From assembly GCA_951799425.1 (NCBI GenBank), contig OX637404.1, forward strand, positions 20,005,545 through 20,069,544: a stretch of 64,000 nt of DNA. Direction: 5' to 3'. A model generated the notes under the pieces. The model ran no database searches. It saw nothing but the letters and a program-made list of their open reading frames with translations, and was not told the origin of the DNA. How positions within the stretch are numbered: position 1 is the stretch's first letter; each line of letters starts with the position of its first letter. A program made the translations under genes and the position numbers. Below are positions 35,259-47,299 of the stretch, in pieces. Origin of the DNA: Ilex aquifolium. Taxonomy: Eukaryota > Streptophyta > Magnoliopsida > Aquifoliales > Aquifoliaceae.

Positions 35259-37104
35259 GGGAGAGTCTATGGTAGCGCCTAGGGAAAAAGCGGTATTGTA
35301 CCGTCAAAAATAAGTGGCTATGAATTTTTTATCATTAACTATTATTCAAATGTGTGGCTGTGAATTTTTTGTCATTAAATATTACTCACTAAAAATAAAA
35401 TAATAACTTTGCCTATAAATGTAATAACATTACTTTAAAGGGTTGTAAACTCATCTCAAAAGATTGTAAGTTCACCTCACATCTAGAGGCGGTACTTTTA
35501 CCTTTAGTATTTGTCACATAACCTTAAATAGTTATAACATCATAGTAATTTTACCATAAATAATTATAACATCACATCAAAAAGTTGTAATTCAACATCT
35601 AAATGTGGTAATTTTACCTATATAGAATGTAATTTACCCTCAAATTATTATAACCTCACTTTCAAATATAGTAATTTTACTTTCAATTGTTGTAATCTTA
35701 CCTAAAGAGTTTGTACATCACCTTTAAAGGTGATAACTTTATCTCAAGAGTAATAAATTTGTCTTTGCAAGTAGTAACATTACATTTAATAGTCATGATC
35801 GATCATGATTATTTAGGATCGATCCCAATGCCAAATTAATTTTTTTTTTTTTTTTGTGATTTCACTCAATTAGGATCGATCATGACTATATGAGATCGAT
35901 TTTAATGCATTTGATGGTCCAAAAATTGGGACCAAACTAAATTTCTGGTGGTTCTAATTAAATAGGATCAATCATGACTAGGCGAACTTTTTTTTTTTTT
36001 TTTTTTCTGAACTGGTCCCGATCCTATATTTAGTTACATTAAATTGACATATAATTTTATGAAATTAATTTTTAATTTTATCCAACTAACACTCAATTCA
36101 TCAAAAATAACATTAAATTGACCTTCAATTGTATTAAATTAACATTCAAATTTTATAAATTTAAATTCATAATTTAAATTTTAAATTAATTTACATTAAT
36201 TAATGTTAAATTATGAATTTAAATTTATAATTTTGAATGTTAATTTAATACAATTGAAGGTCAATTTAATGTTATTTTTGATGAATTGAGTATTAGTTGG
36301 ATAAAATTAAAAATTAATTTCATAAAATTACATGTCAATTTAATGTAACTAAATATAGGATCGAGACCAGTTCAAAAAAAAAAAAAAGTTCGACTAGTCA
36401 TGATCGATCCTATTTAATTGGAACAACCAGAAATTTAGTTTGGTCCCAATTTTTGGACCGTCAAATGCATTAAAATCTCATATAGTCATAATCGATCCTA
36501 ATTGAGTGAAATCGCAAAAAAAAATAATAATAATAATTTGGCATTGGGATCTATCCTAGATAATCATGATTGATCATGACTATTAAATATAATGTCACTA
36601 CTTGCAAAGACAAAGTTATTATTCCTAAGATAAAGTTATCACTTTAAAGGTAAGGTACAAATTCTTTAGGTAAGGTTATAACAATTGAAAGTAAAATTAC
36701 TATATTTGAAAGTGAGGTTATAATCATTTGAGAGTAAATTACATTCTATATAGGTAAAATTACCACCTTTAGATGTTAGATTACAACTTTTTGATGTGAG
36801 GTTATAAATATTTATAGTAAAATTACTACATTTGGATATGAAGTTATAACTATTTAAGGTTAGGTTACAAAGTACCACCTCTAAATGTGAGGTGATCTTA
36901 CAATCTTTTGAGGTGGGTTTACAACCCTTTAAGGTAATGTTATTACATTTTATAGGCAAAGTTATCACCTTTAGTGAATAATATTTAATGACAAAAAATT
37001 CACAGCCACACATTTGAATAATAATTAATGACAAAAAATTCACAACCACTCATTTTTGGCGGTATGGTACCGCTTTTTCCCTAGGTGGTACCATAGACTC
37101 TCCC
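35259..37104. mobile_element. Giant foldback element, 1.85 kb near-complete palindrome
   Basis: The left end GGGAGAGTCTATGGTA pairs with the right end TACCATAGACTCTCCC, and the two halves of about 900 bp are inverted copies throughout, with the axis near 36180. The flanks GTTTTTAGG and GTTTCTAAA agree at 6 of 9 positions, a possible decayed 9-bp Mutator-type duplication. The arms contain degenerate units of about 33 bp (gtaa.ttTACC.T..a), which give rise to a repetitive minus-strand ORF that I do not regard as a gene. Confidence 0.88.
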
Positions 37105-37113
37105 GTTTCTAAA

Positions 37114-37844
37114 AGTTTCTCAAAGATTTTAAGTATTAGACTTTTCGGATTCCATTTGCATTTAATGTACCAAATAAACTTAAAAACTCCAACTCGCATT
37201 CAATGCACCAAATAGGCTTTAAAACTCCAACTCACATTATTTATATCTATATCTATATTATTTATAAAAGTTCCTTAAGAAAAAAATATTTTTCTATTTT
37301 AACTCTTACTTATCCTTTAAAGTCAATTGCATCCTTAGATTTTAGTCAATTGCAAAATATGAAAACATAATACTTTTAATGCATTCCTACAAAAGCAATT
37401 CTATTCATATTTAATAACTTCTCATAACTTGGCTTTGTAGATTTTGAGTTTGTGTACATGACGGAATGAGATGGACTTCCCACTAGAGGGTCGTAATCAA
37501 ATACATTGTGGGCTATACGGTGAACTTGGTCACAATCGTCGGAAGTGTTCATCCATAAATACACGAGCTCCAGCATCCCTTCAGTAGATTTTATTTTGTT
37601 ATTTTGTGAGCTTGATAAGTTGTCGTATGTTATAATCATTTGTATATTGGACATTACAATGTGCTTATATTGTAATATTTTGTTGGTACACTAACTTGTA
37701 TTTACATGTTTGTTGAAATGATATCATTATGATATATTTGATGTTGGATGTTGGAAATGTTACTTTTATCAATTAATGATGGTGGATGTTTTCATTGTAT
37801 TATCAATTGAATTTTGTTTTTGCAAATTCGTTTACTTCTTCGTT
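37114..37844. other. Spacer with an unrecognised minus-strand ORF
   Basis: It contains a roughly 52-bp tandem duplication (about 37157-37243, CCAAATA..CTT.AAAACTCCAACTC). It also holds a 92-codon minus-strand ORF at 37376-37654 (MSNIQMIITYDNLSSSQNNK...) that matches nothing I recognise. The ORF lies head to head with the mobile-domain gene, so a shared promoter in 37655-37844 is possible but unproven. Confidence 0.35.
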
Positions 37845-40759
37845 ATGGACATCGATGGACGGCGGTTAGTACATCCTAGTCCACAGGATCACTCTGTTCT
37901 TGCGTTACAATCTGACCATCAATCAGAGTCCATCTGGCAGGGCATAGATCCATCTCCTTTGCACTGCAGGTGTAGTGATCGCACCGCACAACAGTTACAT
38001 GTCATAGATGAGCGTGTATTCCATCATTTGGTTACAGTCGGATTTTATGGGGTGCACAAGATTGCGTCCAAGCGGTTGAACTATGCCCTCATCACAGCGC
38101 TAGTCAAGAGATGGCGTGTCGAGACGCATACATTTCATCTTCTTGTGGGAGAGGCTACTATCACTCTTCAGGATGTCGTTGTTCATATAGGCCTACCGAT
38201 TTATGATAGGGTAGTGTCTGGAAGAGACAGTTGTCCGACTGACACGATATGACCAGTATTATGCTAGCAGTTGCTCGGGTTTACACCTGCCGAGGGGGCT
38301 ATTGACGAGTCTTTCCTCAGGCTTTCTGCATTGTGGGAGCATTTGGATGGAAGTTTCCCAGTAGATGCTGATGATGATTTTATTGCGTCTTATACCAGAG
38401 CCTACATCATGCTACTGATCGGTTCATATCTTTTCATAGACAAGTCTTCTAGCAAGGTCAAGTTAATGTACATTCCTTTGCTTGTCAATCTTACCACTGC
38501 CGGTCAGTACAGTTGGGGTAGTGCGGCATTGGCAAGACTTTACCGCGAGATGTGCATCGCCAGTAGACGCGATACTAAGGACATCGGCGGATTGCTTGTT
38601 CTATTACAGGTACATGCAAACTTATGTTTCATGTTCGTCCAATTGTTTGTTTGTTTTTTTATAAGCTTTAATGTAATGTCAAATATATGTATTACATTAC
38701 AACTGTTTTGTTTTTTTATATAGTTGTGGGTATGGGAGCGTTTATCACATATACGTTCACAACGATTACTCCAACGTGGCCCATTATCTGATGTCGTGGC
38801 GGATGGAATATATGTACATCTAGAGGCTGGCCTACCAGATGGTGTAGCACCTGCACCTATACCGGCACATGATCCTGCACCAGATGTACCCGCACATGAT
38901 GACCTGCCAGCAGGGCCTCGTGGGTGTAGGTAAGACAATATTAGTGTCTTAAATTTCATTATTCATTAGTATTATATAGTACATCCAACTATTTTTTTTT
39001 TTTTGGTGCTATGCAGTTGGGATGTTGCATTTTCTGAGCAACACACACCTATCCATGTACTCTGACATTACAGAGATCAGCTTGATTAGATGCGCGATGA
39101 GCAGGTATACAAACGATCACTGGTCTTATTATTGTTTGGTAACTGCCAAAATTAATTGTGGATGATGTTGTTGGTTTGATATTTGATGCACAACAAATGA
39201 TTGGTCATTATTAATTGGTGGATTGTTGGATGTGTTGTATGATTGTTAGTTGCTTGTATGATTGTTGGATGGTAGTGACATTTATTTAGGTTGCTGTTAG
39301 TGTATGTATACAATATAATATATAACAAATGTTTTTGAAAAAAAAATTTGGGGTCATACATATAGGAGAAATTCTGCCGAAATTTTTAATTTTTCTTTAC
39401 ATCTAACAAAAATCGTTATTCTTATACTGCAGATGATATGAAAGTCTTTCACTGCTGATGTGTTGGCTAGCATACTTGATTATTACTTGCGTTGTTGGAA
39501 ATTATGGACTATCCGGGCCCCGCTCATATATTTTGATGTGGTATAGTGGCATTTTTCAGACCGTGCTATGCGACAGTTTGGATGCAGGCAGCCTATACCA
39601 GCGCCATGTGCTACATGCCACAAATAGGTGTGGCAGACATAGTTATGATTGGTCGATCGCACATCAGCAGTACATTAGCATGTGGGATCAGCGATGGGAT
39701 TCTATTGTTCACGGCGAGCCTACGCTCGACATGATGGATGGCATTGATCCCTACATGGAGTGGTATCGACGCATTACTCGTCTACTTATCGGACCATCGA
39801 TGCTACGCCCTGACGTTGGTTTTCAGCCCGTCGATAGTATCATCAAGATGTTGGTATATGTTGTTTACTTGGTAGATAAATTAAATGTGATATAGAAATT
39901 ACGTAATCTTGTTTTAAATCTTTATTTTATGGTGCTGCAGGAACAGACATTGACACAGGTATATCACACAACACGTGATATTGTTACTGGCGAGCCTGAT
40001 TTGCGGACATGTTTGACAGTCATTAGCCAGATGGGGGATCTAAGCTACAGGTATTTGTTAGCTTTTTCTGAGCACCGACGACTTGCGCAACCTCTGGCAA
40101 ACATTCAATAGCCAGTTGTTGCAGCTCTAGTGCATGCACGACAGTGTGGTGTACGCATTCCTCGACGGCCAGCTGCACGCGCACATGGATAGACATCCCC
40201 ACCGGTCGTGGATACTGTTGCGACATCATCAGAGGCAGGCCCATCGGCTGCATATGTTTCCCAGACTGTTGCAGATTTTCCATCTACCCCATATATCTCA
40301 GCTACTGATTACTACATTCCTAAACCGGTCGTTCACTATGTCGCTACATCACTGCTTGATCTTCCTACAGTTACATCATGTGGGCCACCACTGACCTCAC
40401 CACGTGTTGATGCATCGACGACTCCATTCACACCTTCACCAGTGCCAGTTGGTACAATAGATATGTCACATACACTAGACTAGACAGATACATCACTTCC
40501 ACATGCAAGGGCATGTATTCCACATATTGTTCCACCGATGCCCACACAACCTACTTTTCATATTTCATACCAGGACTGTTTCGATGATGTTGAGGTTCCA
40601 GCTGAGGGAGTTACACAAGAGCCATCACTGTCACATAGAGGTCGAGGCAGAGGTGGGCGTGGAGTCGATCGCTATGCACACCATACACATGATCCAGTAG
40701 ATAGTGGAGTCACTCAAGATATCCCGGCTCTGCCTGATGGTCAACAGCCCAAGCGATAG
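37845..40759 (+). pseudogene. Plant mobile domain (MAIN-like) protein gene, probably decayed
   Basis: The likely start is ATG at 37845 (MDIDGRRLVHPSPQDHSVLA), which fits the family opening (SVL..Q..H.S..IW.G). Family motifs follow: HHLVTVGFYGVHKIA, RWRVETHTFHLLVGEATITL, DVVVHIGLPIYDR, then AYIMLLIGSYLFIDKSSSKV and YSWGSAALARLYREMC. Later exons carry LWVWERLSHIR (38724 on), AMRQFGCRQPIP and DWSIAHQQYISMWDQRWD (39560-39700), then a Pro/Thr/Ser-rich tail with RGRGRGGRG, ending near 40759. Stops or shifts near 38252 and 39541 suggest decay, although unrecognised introns could explain some. The family is linked to transposons and, in Arabidopsis MAIN/MAIL1, to gene and transposon silencing. Function here is not established. 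Confidence 0.78.
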
Positions 40760-41082
40760 AGGAGACCACCACCTTGTAGGACGTAGTCCATTTTTTACAT
40801 TTTTTTTGTATAAAATTTGTGACTATTGTTGTTGTATATAAAATCTTTTTGGGTTCATAGTTTCATATAATGTTATTTCATTATTGTCTTTCAGATTAGT
40901 TATTCAATACTCTAACCAACGTTTGTTGAATAACATAACATAAATTATTGAAATTTAGATGGACAATACTAACGGGAGTAGTACACCATATTTCATAGAA
41001 ACATAATACATAAACATATTGCAAACACAAGTACGACAACCAAAATGTAAATGTTACAACACAAGATTTCCATGACATTTCT

Positions 41083-41304
41083 TCATGGGTCTTCATCTTC
41101 GTCAGACAGGTAATGATTATAAATACATCCATCTTCACCACTCAATTGGTAGCTTAAAATTGCTTCTTGCATCCTTCCTTCTGCAGTATGGTCGCTTGCA
41201 ATACGATGCAGGTTGTACCGATTACAACGGATTGTCATTCGATTGTTCTCAACTCGAATGCGAAATAATATTCGCTCTAATTCTTGAGGAGTGATAATAG
41301 ACAT
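41083..41304 (-). CDS. Small hypothetical ORF with acidic C-terminus
   Basis: A 73-codon frame starts at an ATG (41304) and ends in SDEDEDP. The sequence (MSIITPQELERILFRIRVEN...) has ordinary, non-repetitive composition but no recognised domain. It lies downstream of the mobile-domain gene in convergent orientation. It may be the last exon of a longer gene or a chance ORF. Confidence 0.3.
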   Translation of the reverse strand: MSIITPQELERILFRIRVENNRMTIRCNRYNLHRIASDHTAEGRMQEAILSYQLSGEDGCIYNHYLSDEDEDP

Positions 41305-41599
41305 AGTAATGACAACTTATCGAGGTCTTCTTATGTTGCAAGAACGTAAATCTAAGCTTAGATTTTCTCTTTTTTAGTCAAGCAATATTGTCATTCCACA
41401 ATCATTGTGTTTGTAGCTGTTAGTGAATAGTGTAAGCGAGGATTCCTTGGGTAAAAGAACTCATCCTCTAAAGTCCAATGATAACCCAGAGTTTCAAACA
41501 GGGTTTTCAGATTAAAATTCATAGTTATAGATGAATTCTGTACATTGAACATTTCATATGAGTTCAAACATATAGAATTTATTTATGTGAGTATGCTAG

Positions 41600-42070
41600 T
41601 CTACAATCTAATTGAATGATATTACAACATTGTGTAATCACACCCACTGACTACACAATAATATTTAGTCACACTTACTGACATTGAACCAGTATGTAGT
41701 CACACAAACTAGCATTTAACCAATGTTTAGTCACAGTAACCTAGTGTATTGTTACACCGACTGACAATAATGCAACTATCAGTCATTGTAACTGTTTCTT
41801 ATTTAGTAACACACGTTAATGAAGACCCTGCATTGCACTTCTAAGCTACTGGTGTTTAGTCACAATTAACATCCTGTGACTACACAGTAGTTAACAGCCA
41901 CAAACCCTAATACTGTTAAACATATCACAAACGTGAATCACTATGACGCATGATGAATCAGAGTATATTAAAATCAATATAGTACATGTGTCATTATGCA
42001 GTCACAGTCACTACGTACCAATGTCTGGTTACACATACAGGTAATAGTGTGTAGTCACACTTACTGCACA
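41600..42070. repeat. TAGTCACA motif array
   Basis: At least eight copies of (T)AGTCACA or close variants are dispersed over about 470 bp, often followed by CTTACTGACA or a similar spacer, with TGTGACTA in the other orientation. The style resembles subterminal motif arrays of DNA transposons. No terminal repeats were linked to it. Confidence 0.6.
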
Positions 42071-42239
42071 ATTTTTTTTTAATGTTTGACAATCAACTCA
42101 AACATAAAGGTAACTACACACTACTGCAATGTTGACAAATGTACTTATTTCAGACAATGAAAACCACTACAAAAATATAATATAGGGTGGTTCATCTCAC
42201 ATGTATTGCACATTATGCCTACTTTAAGAGCATGAGCAG

Positions 42240-45200
42240 GTGATAATAGTCGTAGGCATGAACCAGTATGGTTATTACAAGAGCGAGATGATGATTACAA
42301 GAGGGAGATTTTATGATCCAAAGAAGTTTTATGTCGGACTCCGTCGAGAGTGGGCTTTTAGTGCTAATGAATCACAGTCATTATGCACAGATCTGAGAGA
42401 ACTTGGTATACCGGTGCCACATAGACTTTCACTTACCATGCCACGAAGGAATAGAGTGAACTATGAAGCAGCAGTTAAACGTGTACGAAAGGAGAATAAT
42501 ATGATGATGTTGCGTAAGTGCCGATATGTAACACCCCGAATTTTCTTTTATATATTTATAGAGATATATATATATAGTAAATAATATTTGTAAAGATGTA
42601 GATATATGTAGTGACATAAGAATAAACCGTAGGAATAAATGCTATGGAGACAATTTGATTGGGAAGTTACGTGTCGAAGATGTTTAAACTTGGAAAGGGT
42701 GATTAGACAAGTTTCTAAAAGTTTGTAGGTCAAAATAATGATTCCATTGAATCCGGAAGGTCGAAAAACATTGGGAGTGGTAATATGGATGTATTGGAAG
42801 TTAGGAAGTGTCCCGGAGTTAAAATACACTTTAGCGAGAATTTGGGTAAAAATGGGTATTGAATACTTCTTAGTATTTTGGACATAACTTTTTATTCTTA
42901 ATTCCAAATGACCTGAAATTTTGACAGTAAATAGTAGACATATAGGGCTACAAAAGTGTATCTCATGAAAATTTTCCAATTCCACCTCTAAATGGGTCAA
43001 AAATGCACTGAAAGTGGAAGTAGAAAAATCTGGGTAGTGGCTACCGGTAGCCAAAATCAAATACAGGTAGCCAATGATCCAGTGTGTCCGAGCTACCGGT
43101 AGCCAACAGGTAGTCGAGTGTCCCGTGTACCCGAGCTACCGGTAGCCAAAATCAGCTACCGGTAGTCACCGTAAAAATCTGAGATTTTAAGTCGCTAACA
43201 AGCCGATTTTTCCTCCACTATAAATACATTTTGTCACCTCCTTAGCCTTCATTACACCACTCCAAACCCTAGATAGCTTGAGAGGAGAAGAGAGGAAGAG
43301 AAAAACACATCCAAGAGAGAGATTTACACCATTTGTGAAGATCAAACCCTAGATTTCTCAAAAATCTCACTTCCCCACCCATTTCTTTTCTTCTATTCTT
43401 CAATCACTCTCACCCAAATCTCTTGAAACCCTAGGAGGACGAAATTAAGAGGAAAAAGGAAGGAGAATAGGAATATTTTGAAGCTTGAGTCTTAGATTGA
43501 AGCTACAACTAAGAGGTAGGGGATTTCTTCCTTTTCTCTTACATTGAGGTTAGGGTTTATATTGATGCATGTTTTGCTTCCAAATATTATATGTATGTTA
43601 TGGAATCTCTATTTCTTGTTGCTCTTGTAATCCCTTACCATATCATGAACGAAATTAGGGCTTGATAGCCATAAATCCCTTGTATGCCTTTGAAACCCCA
43701 ACTTTTCAAGGAGATTGTGTTTTCTTTTGCTTTCTCCTTTTCTCTTGATTCCTAACCTTAAATATTACATGTTCTAAACTATGTGGTGCTTGGGTAATCG
43801 TTAAATCTCTTGGTGTACCTTCGAAACTCTAATTGCAAGGAAATTGGGTTCCTCTTGATTTCCCCTTTGTTCATGAGGTCTAATCTTAATGTTTGTTGTT
43901 ATAAATGACAAAACTTGATTGTTCCTTCACTTTTGGTTTCCCAAGCTTGATATTTGTTGCTATGGACGTCAAGGCTTGATTGTTCTTTTGTCATTGATGA
44001 CCCACCTTGTTATTCCTTTATTCTTAATTTCAAGACCTTGTGTTTAATTGTTTTTGATTTCAAGCTTTATATCCATTGGCCCTTGAGATCCTTACCCAAC
44101 ATTCACATGTCCTCACTTCAAAACTCTATTTCTTCATGAAGTGTGGATTCTCCTTGGATATTCTTTTGTCTTGTTTTAAAAAGAAATTTAGTGTTTTGTG
44201 TGGAGTAAAAAAAATGATATTTCGATGATCTCATGTGTTTTTGCCTAAATTGTTTTATTGAAATGTTACATGTGAAGTAGGATGGAAAAATTGGGGATTT
44301 ATGGTATTATTAGTAATGTGAGATGTTTGTTGGGATGTTATCTCTTGCATAGTTGTACGATACTAACATGGTTTACTATTGACCGGGTGTCATGTAGTGG
44401 GTAGACGGCTTTGTATACCACGCGGGTATGAACTTTTCCTACCACATGGTGTGGGTAGACGTCTTTGTACGCCGTGTGGGTACGAACATTTCCTAGCACT
44501 AATGATAACGGATTAGTAACGTGGGTAGTGTCGAACATCTAGTGCGGGTTATCATGCATTGTACCAGAAACGGTTTCGACAAGAGTTTCGGGAAGTATGG
44601 GATTCCACGAGAACTTGTTGGAAACGGTTTATGGTAGAATGGATTATCTATTGTATATTGGTTATTGTTCACTTTACCATAGACGGTTTCTACAAGAGTC
44701 TTGGGAAGTATGAGATTCTGCGAGAACTTGTGGAAACAGTGTATGGTGGATTGGATTATATTTGGATATGGTTTGTTAAATGTATAGTGGTTCCACTTAC
44801 CCGTTCAATTATTGTTGTATTTAAACTTGAGATCTATTTAAATGTCCTGCTTTTCCTTCAAAATGTTATATAAGCTATTTGTGAAAATGAGACCAATCGT
44901 TTTATATGTTTTCCTAAACCTTGTTTGAGTTTGGGAAGATTTTGCTACAGAGCTTCGTGCTCATCCCCTACAATTAACATTTTTCAGATTATGCTATAGA
45001 GGAGGAGCTTGGCGCTAATGAGTCGGGCCTTGGGGAAGCCTCATTAGAAGGGTACCTGGATCCCGAGTGGGACATTTAGAGATGCCCCTTTTATTTTTGT
45101 ACTAGACTAGGAACCAATAGGTACAAACATTGTAAAGTCTAGTTTCTTTTGAAATTCCGCTGCAATATATTCATGTAATTCTTTTGGGTTGTAATGGCCT

Positions 45201-45611
45201 TAGTTTGGCTTATTCTTTTGAGATGATTGTTGTGGATAGTATATATGGTGAATGAAATATTTTATTATTGGATGGTTAAAAGGACCCTGTGTGGTCAAGC
45301 TAATATAATTGCACAGGTTGTGATTTTGGGTGGAGCTTCTTGTACAAAGGAGACTCTGCCCAAATTTTGTTAAAAATTAAGAATGTTCTTATTTGATGGA
45401 TATATATTTAGTTGCTCTCATGACATGAATGGTCTCATAGTGTAATGCCATCCAGGGTGGTATTTGGGGCGTTACACGATATTAAATGCTTCAAATAGCA
45501 TCTGACATGGTGGCAACTGTATTTTGCAGAGAGTTAACAGCTACTGAGCGATCTAATGTATTGTCTAATGAACAATACCTATCAGATGAGTATATGTCTG
45601 ATGAAAATTAA
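42240..45611 (+). CDS. Hypothetical ORF whose putative intron holds a solo LTR
   Basis: A frame from 42240 or 42255 reads through GRFYDPKKFYVGLRREWAFS and RELGIPVPHRLSLTMPRRNR to NNMMML, ending at a possible splice donor (ttgc|gtaagtg, 42513-42519). After a 2.95-kb solo LTR, an acceptor-like sequence (ttttgcagag) near 45524-45533 would join to a short exon ending LSDEYMSDEN and a stop near 45611. The domain is not recognised. The splice proposal is inference from the donor/acceptor match and in-frame continuation. It could equally be a transposon-derived fragment. Confidence 0.35.
42527..45476 (+). mobile_element. Large solo LTR (2.95 kb), probably Ty3/gypsy chromovirus type
   Basis: It begins TGTAACACCCCGAATTT and ends TTTGGGGCGTTACA, the characteristic ends of plant chromovirus LTRs. 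A perfect 5-bp duplication, CGATA, flanks it (42522-42526 and 45477-45481). There is no internal coding region or second LTR, so the element was lost by recombination. Inside are a palindrome array, a TATA box at 43219-43226, a long purine-rich transcribed-leader-like region, and two tandem duplications (about 44396-44500 and about 44568-44790). Confidence 0.92.
43040..43166. promoter_or_regulatory. Array of GCTACCGGTAGC palindromes upstream of LTR TATA box
   Basis: Three perfect 12-bp palindromes (43040-43051, 43092-43103, 43135-43146) and one with a single mismatch (43155-43166) lie about 50-180 bp upstream of TATAAATA (43219-43226). Half-sites CAGGTAGCC/CAGGTAGTC lie between. The position suggests an enhancer or hairpin feature of the LTR promoter; this is inference. 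Confidence 0.7.
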
Positions 45612-45989
45612 CAAATATAATTAGTATCCACTTTATTAAACATATAACGTTTATGTCTACGTCTTATTTACTTTAATCAATATTGTGGCTTTATCAGTTT
45701 ATTCAGTGTGTTGTCATATATCAACTTTTTCATTGTCACATCCTATCATTGTCAAATTAGTTCTCAACTTTGCAGTGTGATGTCCTATTTACTTTAATCT
45801 ATCTCGTGGCTTTATCAGTCTATGCAGTGTGTTGTCATATCCCAACTTTTTCATTGTTATTTTGCATCACTGTCAAATCAGTTCCAAACTTTGCAGTTTT
45901 ATGTCCTTTCACTCCAATTTTAAATTGTCAAACCGAGCATATACATACTACCATTCACAATTGTGTAAATGCACCATTACCAAACAAAA

Positions 45990-46657
45990 TGTATAAGAGC
46001 ACATCACATGCAAGTTCTTCTTCATGCAATAACCAAAATAGTTCATCTTCGGGTAACAAACGTGAACGTTTAACGGACAGCTCAACATCGCCGAATAAAG
46101 TTCCTTCTATCGAATCATATACTGATTCCAGTGGTGTAACATGGTATGGACGAAAGTGTGCATTTCGCAATAAGCCCATCGACCCTTATCAGCCATTCGG
46201 ATAAGCTGGACATGTAATTGTTGGGCCTGCAACTAATTATCCACCTACAGGTGCTCATATTGAACTCACACCAAGAAAGCGATAATTATATGACAAACGT
46301 TGTGACCTTGAAGTATTTTTTCGTTGGCATGGAATTGCGGTACCAAAGGCACGTTCGACTGATATTTACAATTCACAGAATTCAAACAATCATGACGATG
46401 TCATATTAAGGCTTGAACGTAAAAATGATCAAATGCAGCGTCGTCTTGATCGTTTTCATGCACTTGATTATGCAAAAATCGAGTATTTTGATCCTAAATA
46501 TGCCGAAATTGAAATTTTAGAGGATCCGTTACTTGTTTCTGAACCTGAACTTTCTGATTTCTCTGATTTGGACGATAATGCGTCTGACACTTTTATTACA
46601 TCATGTTTATGTGTACTTGATAATCCTTTATGTTCTTTTGAATATCAACCACGTTAT
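45990..46657 (+). pseudogene. Hypothetical ORF fragments, unrecognised
   Basis: A Ser/Asn-rich start (MYKSTSHASSSSCNNQNSSS, 45990) runs to a stop at 46202. Frames continuing to 46657 include LRLERKNDQMQRRLDRFHALDY and an acidic stretch (SEPELSDFSDLDDNASD). Composition and register suggest one decayed protein broken by at least two stops. No family was recognised. It may belong to the same transposon-linked block as the mobile-domain gene. Confidence 0.35.
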
Positions 46658-46660
46658 TGA

Positions 46661-47121
46661 CATCTTTTTTTACATGTATCCGTTCTGAATAACTTATATT
46701 TTTACACAATTTAATAAACATTAATGTCGACATGATCAACATTAAAAATAAAATTTTATTTTTATTTTATGTATGTGTTTAAAATTTTATGATAAAATTA
46801 AAATTAATTATATGTATACATTTTCAATTTTTAAAGTTTGATATGCTCAAAATATAAGTATTTGTAAATGATCAAAATTTATTTATTGAATGTAATTAAA
46901 TTTTTAAATAAATAAAAAAGAACTCATCCTCTAAAAAAGAGAGGGCACAAAACAGTTTTAGGTATCATTGTTAGGGAGCAAAACAACAAAACGTCAATAG
47001 GACAAACGAAAATTTATATATTTTTAAATTATCAAAATTTATTTATTGAATATAATTATTTTTATTAATAAATAAACATTAAACATTTTACTCAAAAAAA
47101 AGAGGGAGAAAAATTTTCACT
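46661..47121. other. AT-rich spacer; nothing recognised
   Basis: Strongly AT-rich sequence with two similar segments (aaaatttatttattgaat.taatt near 46870 and 47033), suggesting a diverged duplication. No gene seen. Confidence 0.4.
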
Positions 47122-47299
47122 AAAAACGTCATTTGGATTGACGCTTTTAGAAGGCGTTAGTTAAACTGACGTTTTTAAGTTGTATACTTAACCACAGGGA
47201 TCCACAAAAGACGTCAGTTGGTCTGACGTTTTTAAGCTAAAGACGTCAATTGGTCTGATATCTTTTGGCCTAAAAACGTCAGACCAACTGACGTTTTTA
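47122..47299. repeat. Five palindromic ACGTCA...TGACGT units
   Basis: Units at about 47122-47149, 47153-47179, 47206-47236, 47239-47266 and 47272-47299 follow the pattern ACGTCAGTTGGTCTGACGT, each nearly self-complementary (CGTCAG-5 nt-CTGACG). The fourth has decayed, and the fifth has its 5-nt loop in reverse complement. TGACG is the core of plant TGA/bZIP binding sites. Confidence 0.8.

Noticed and set aside
36666..37049. Minus-strand ORF with repeated NLTSK-like units
   Set aside because: It follows the degenerate unit of about 33 bp in one arm of a giant palindrome, and the other arm carries the complementary pattern. It is a repeat artefact, not a gene.
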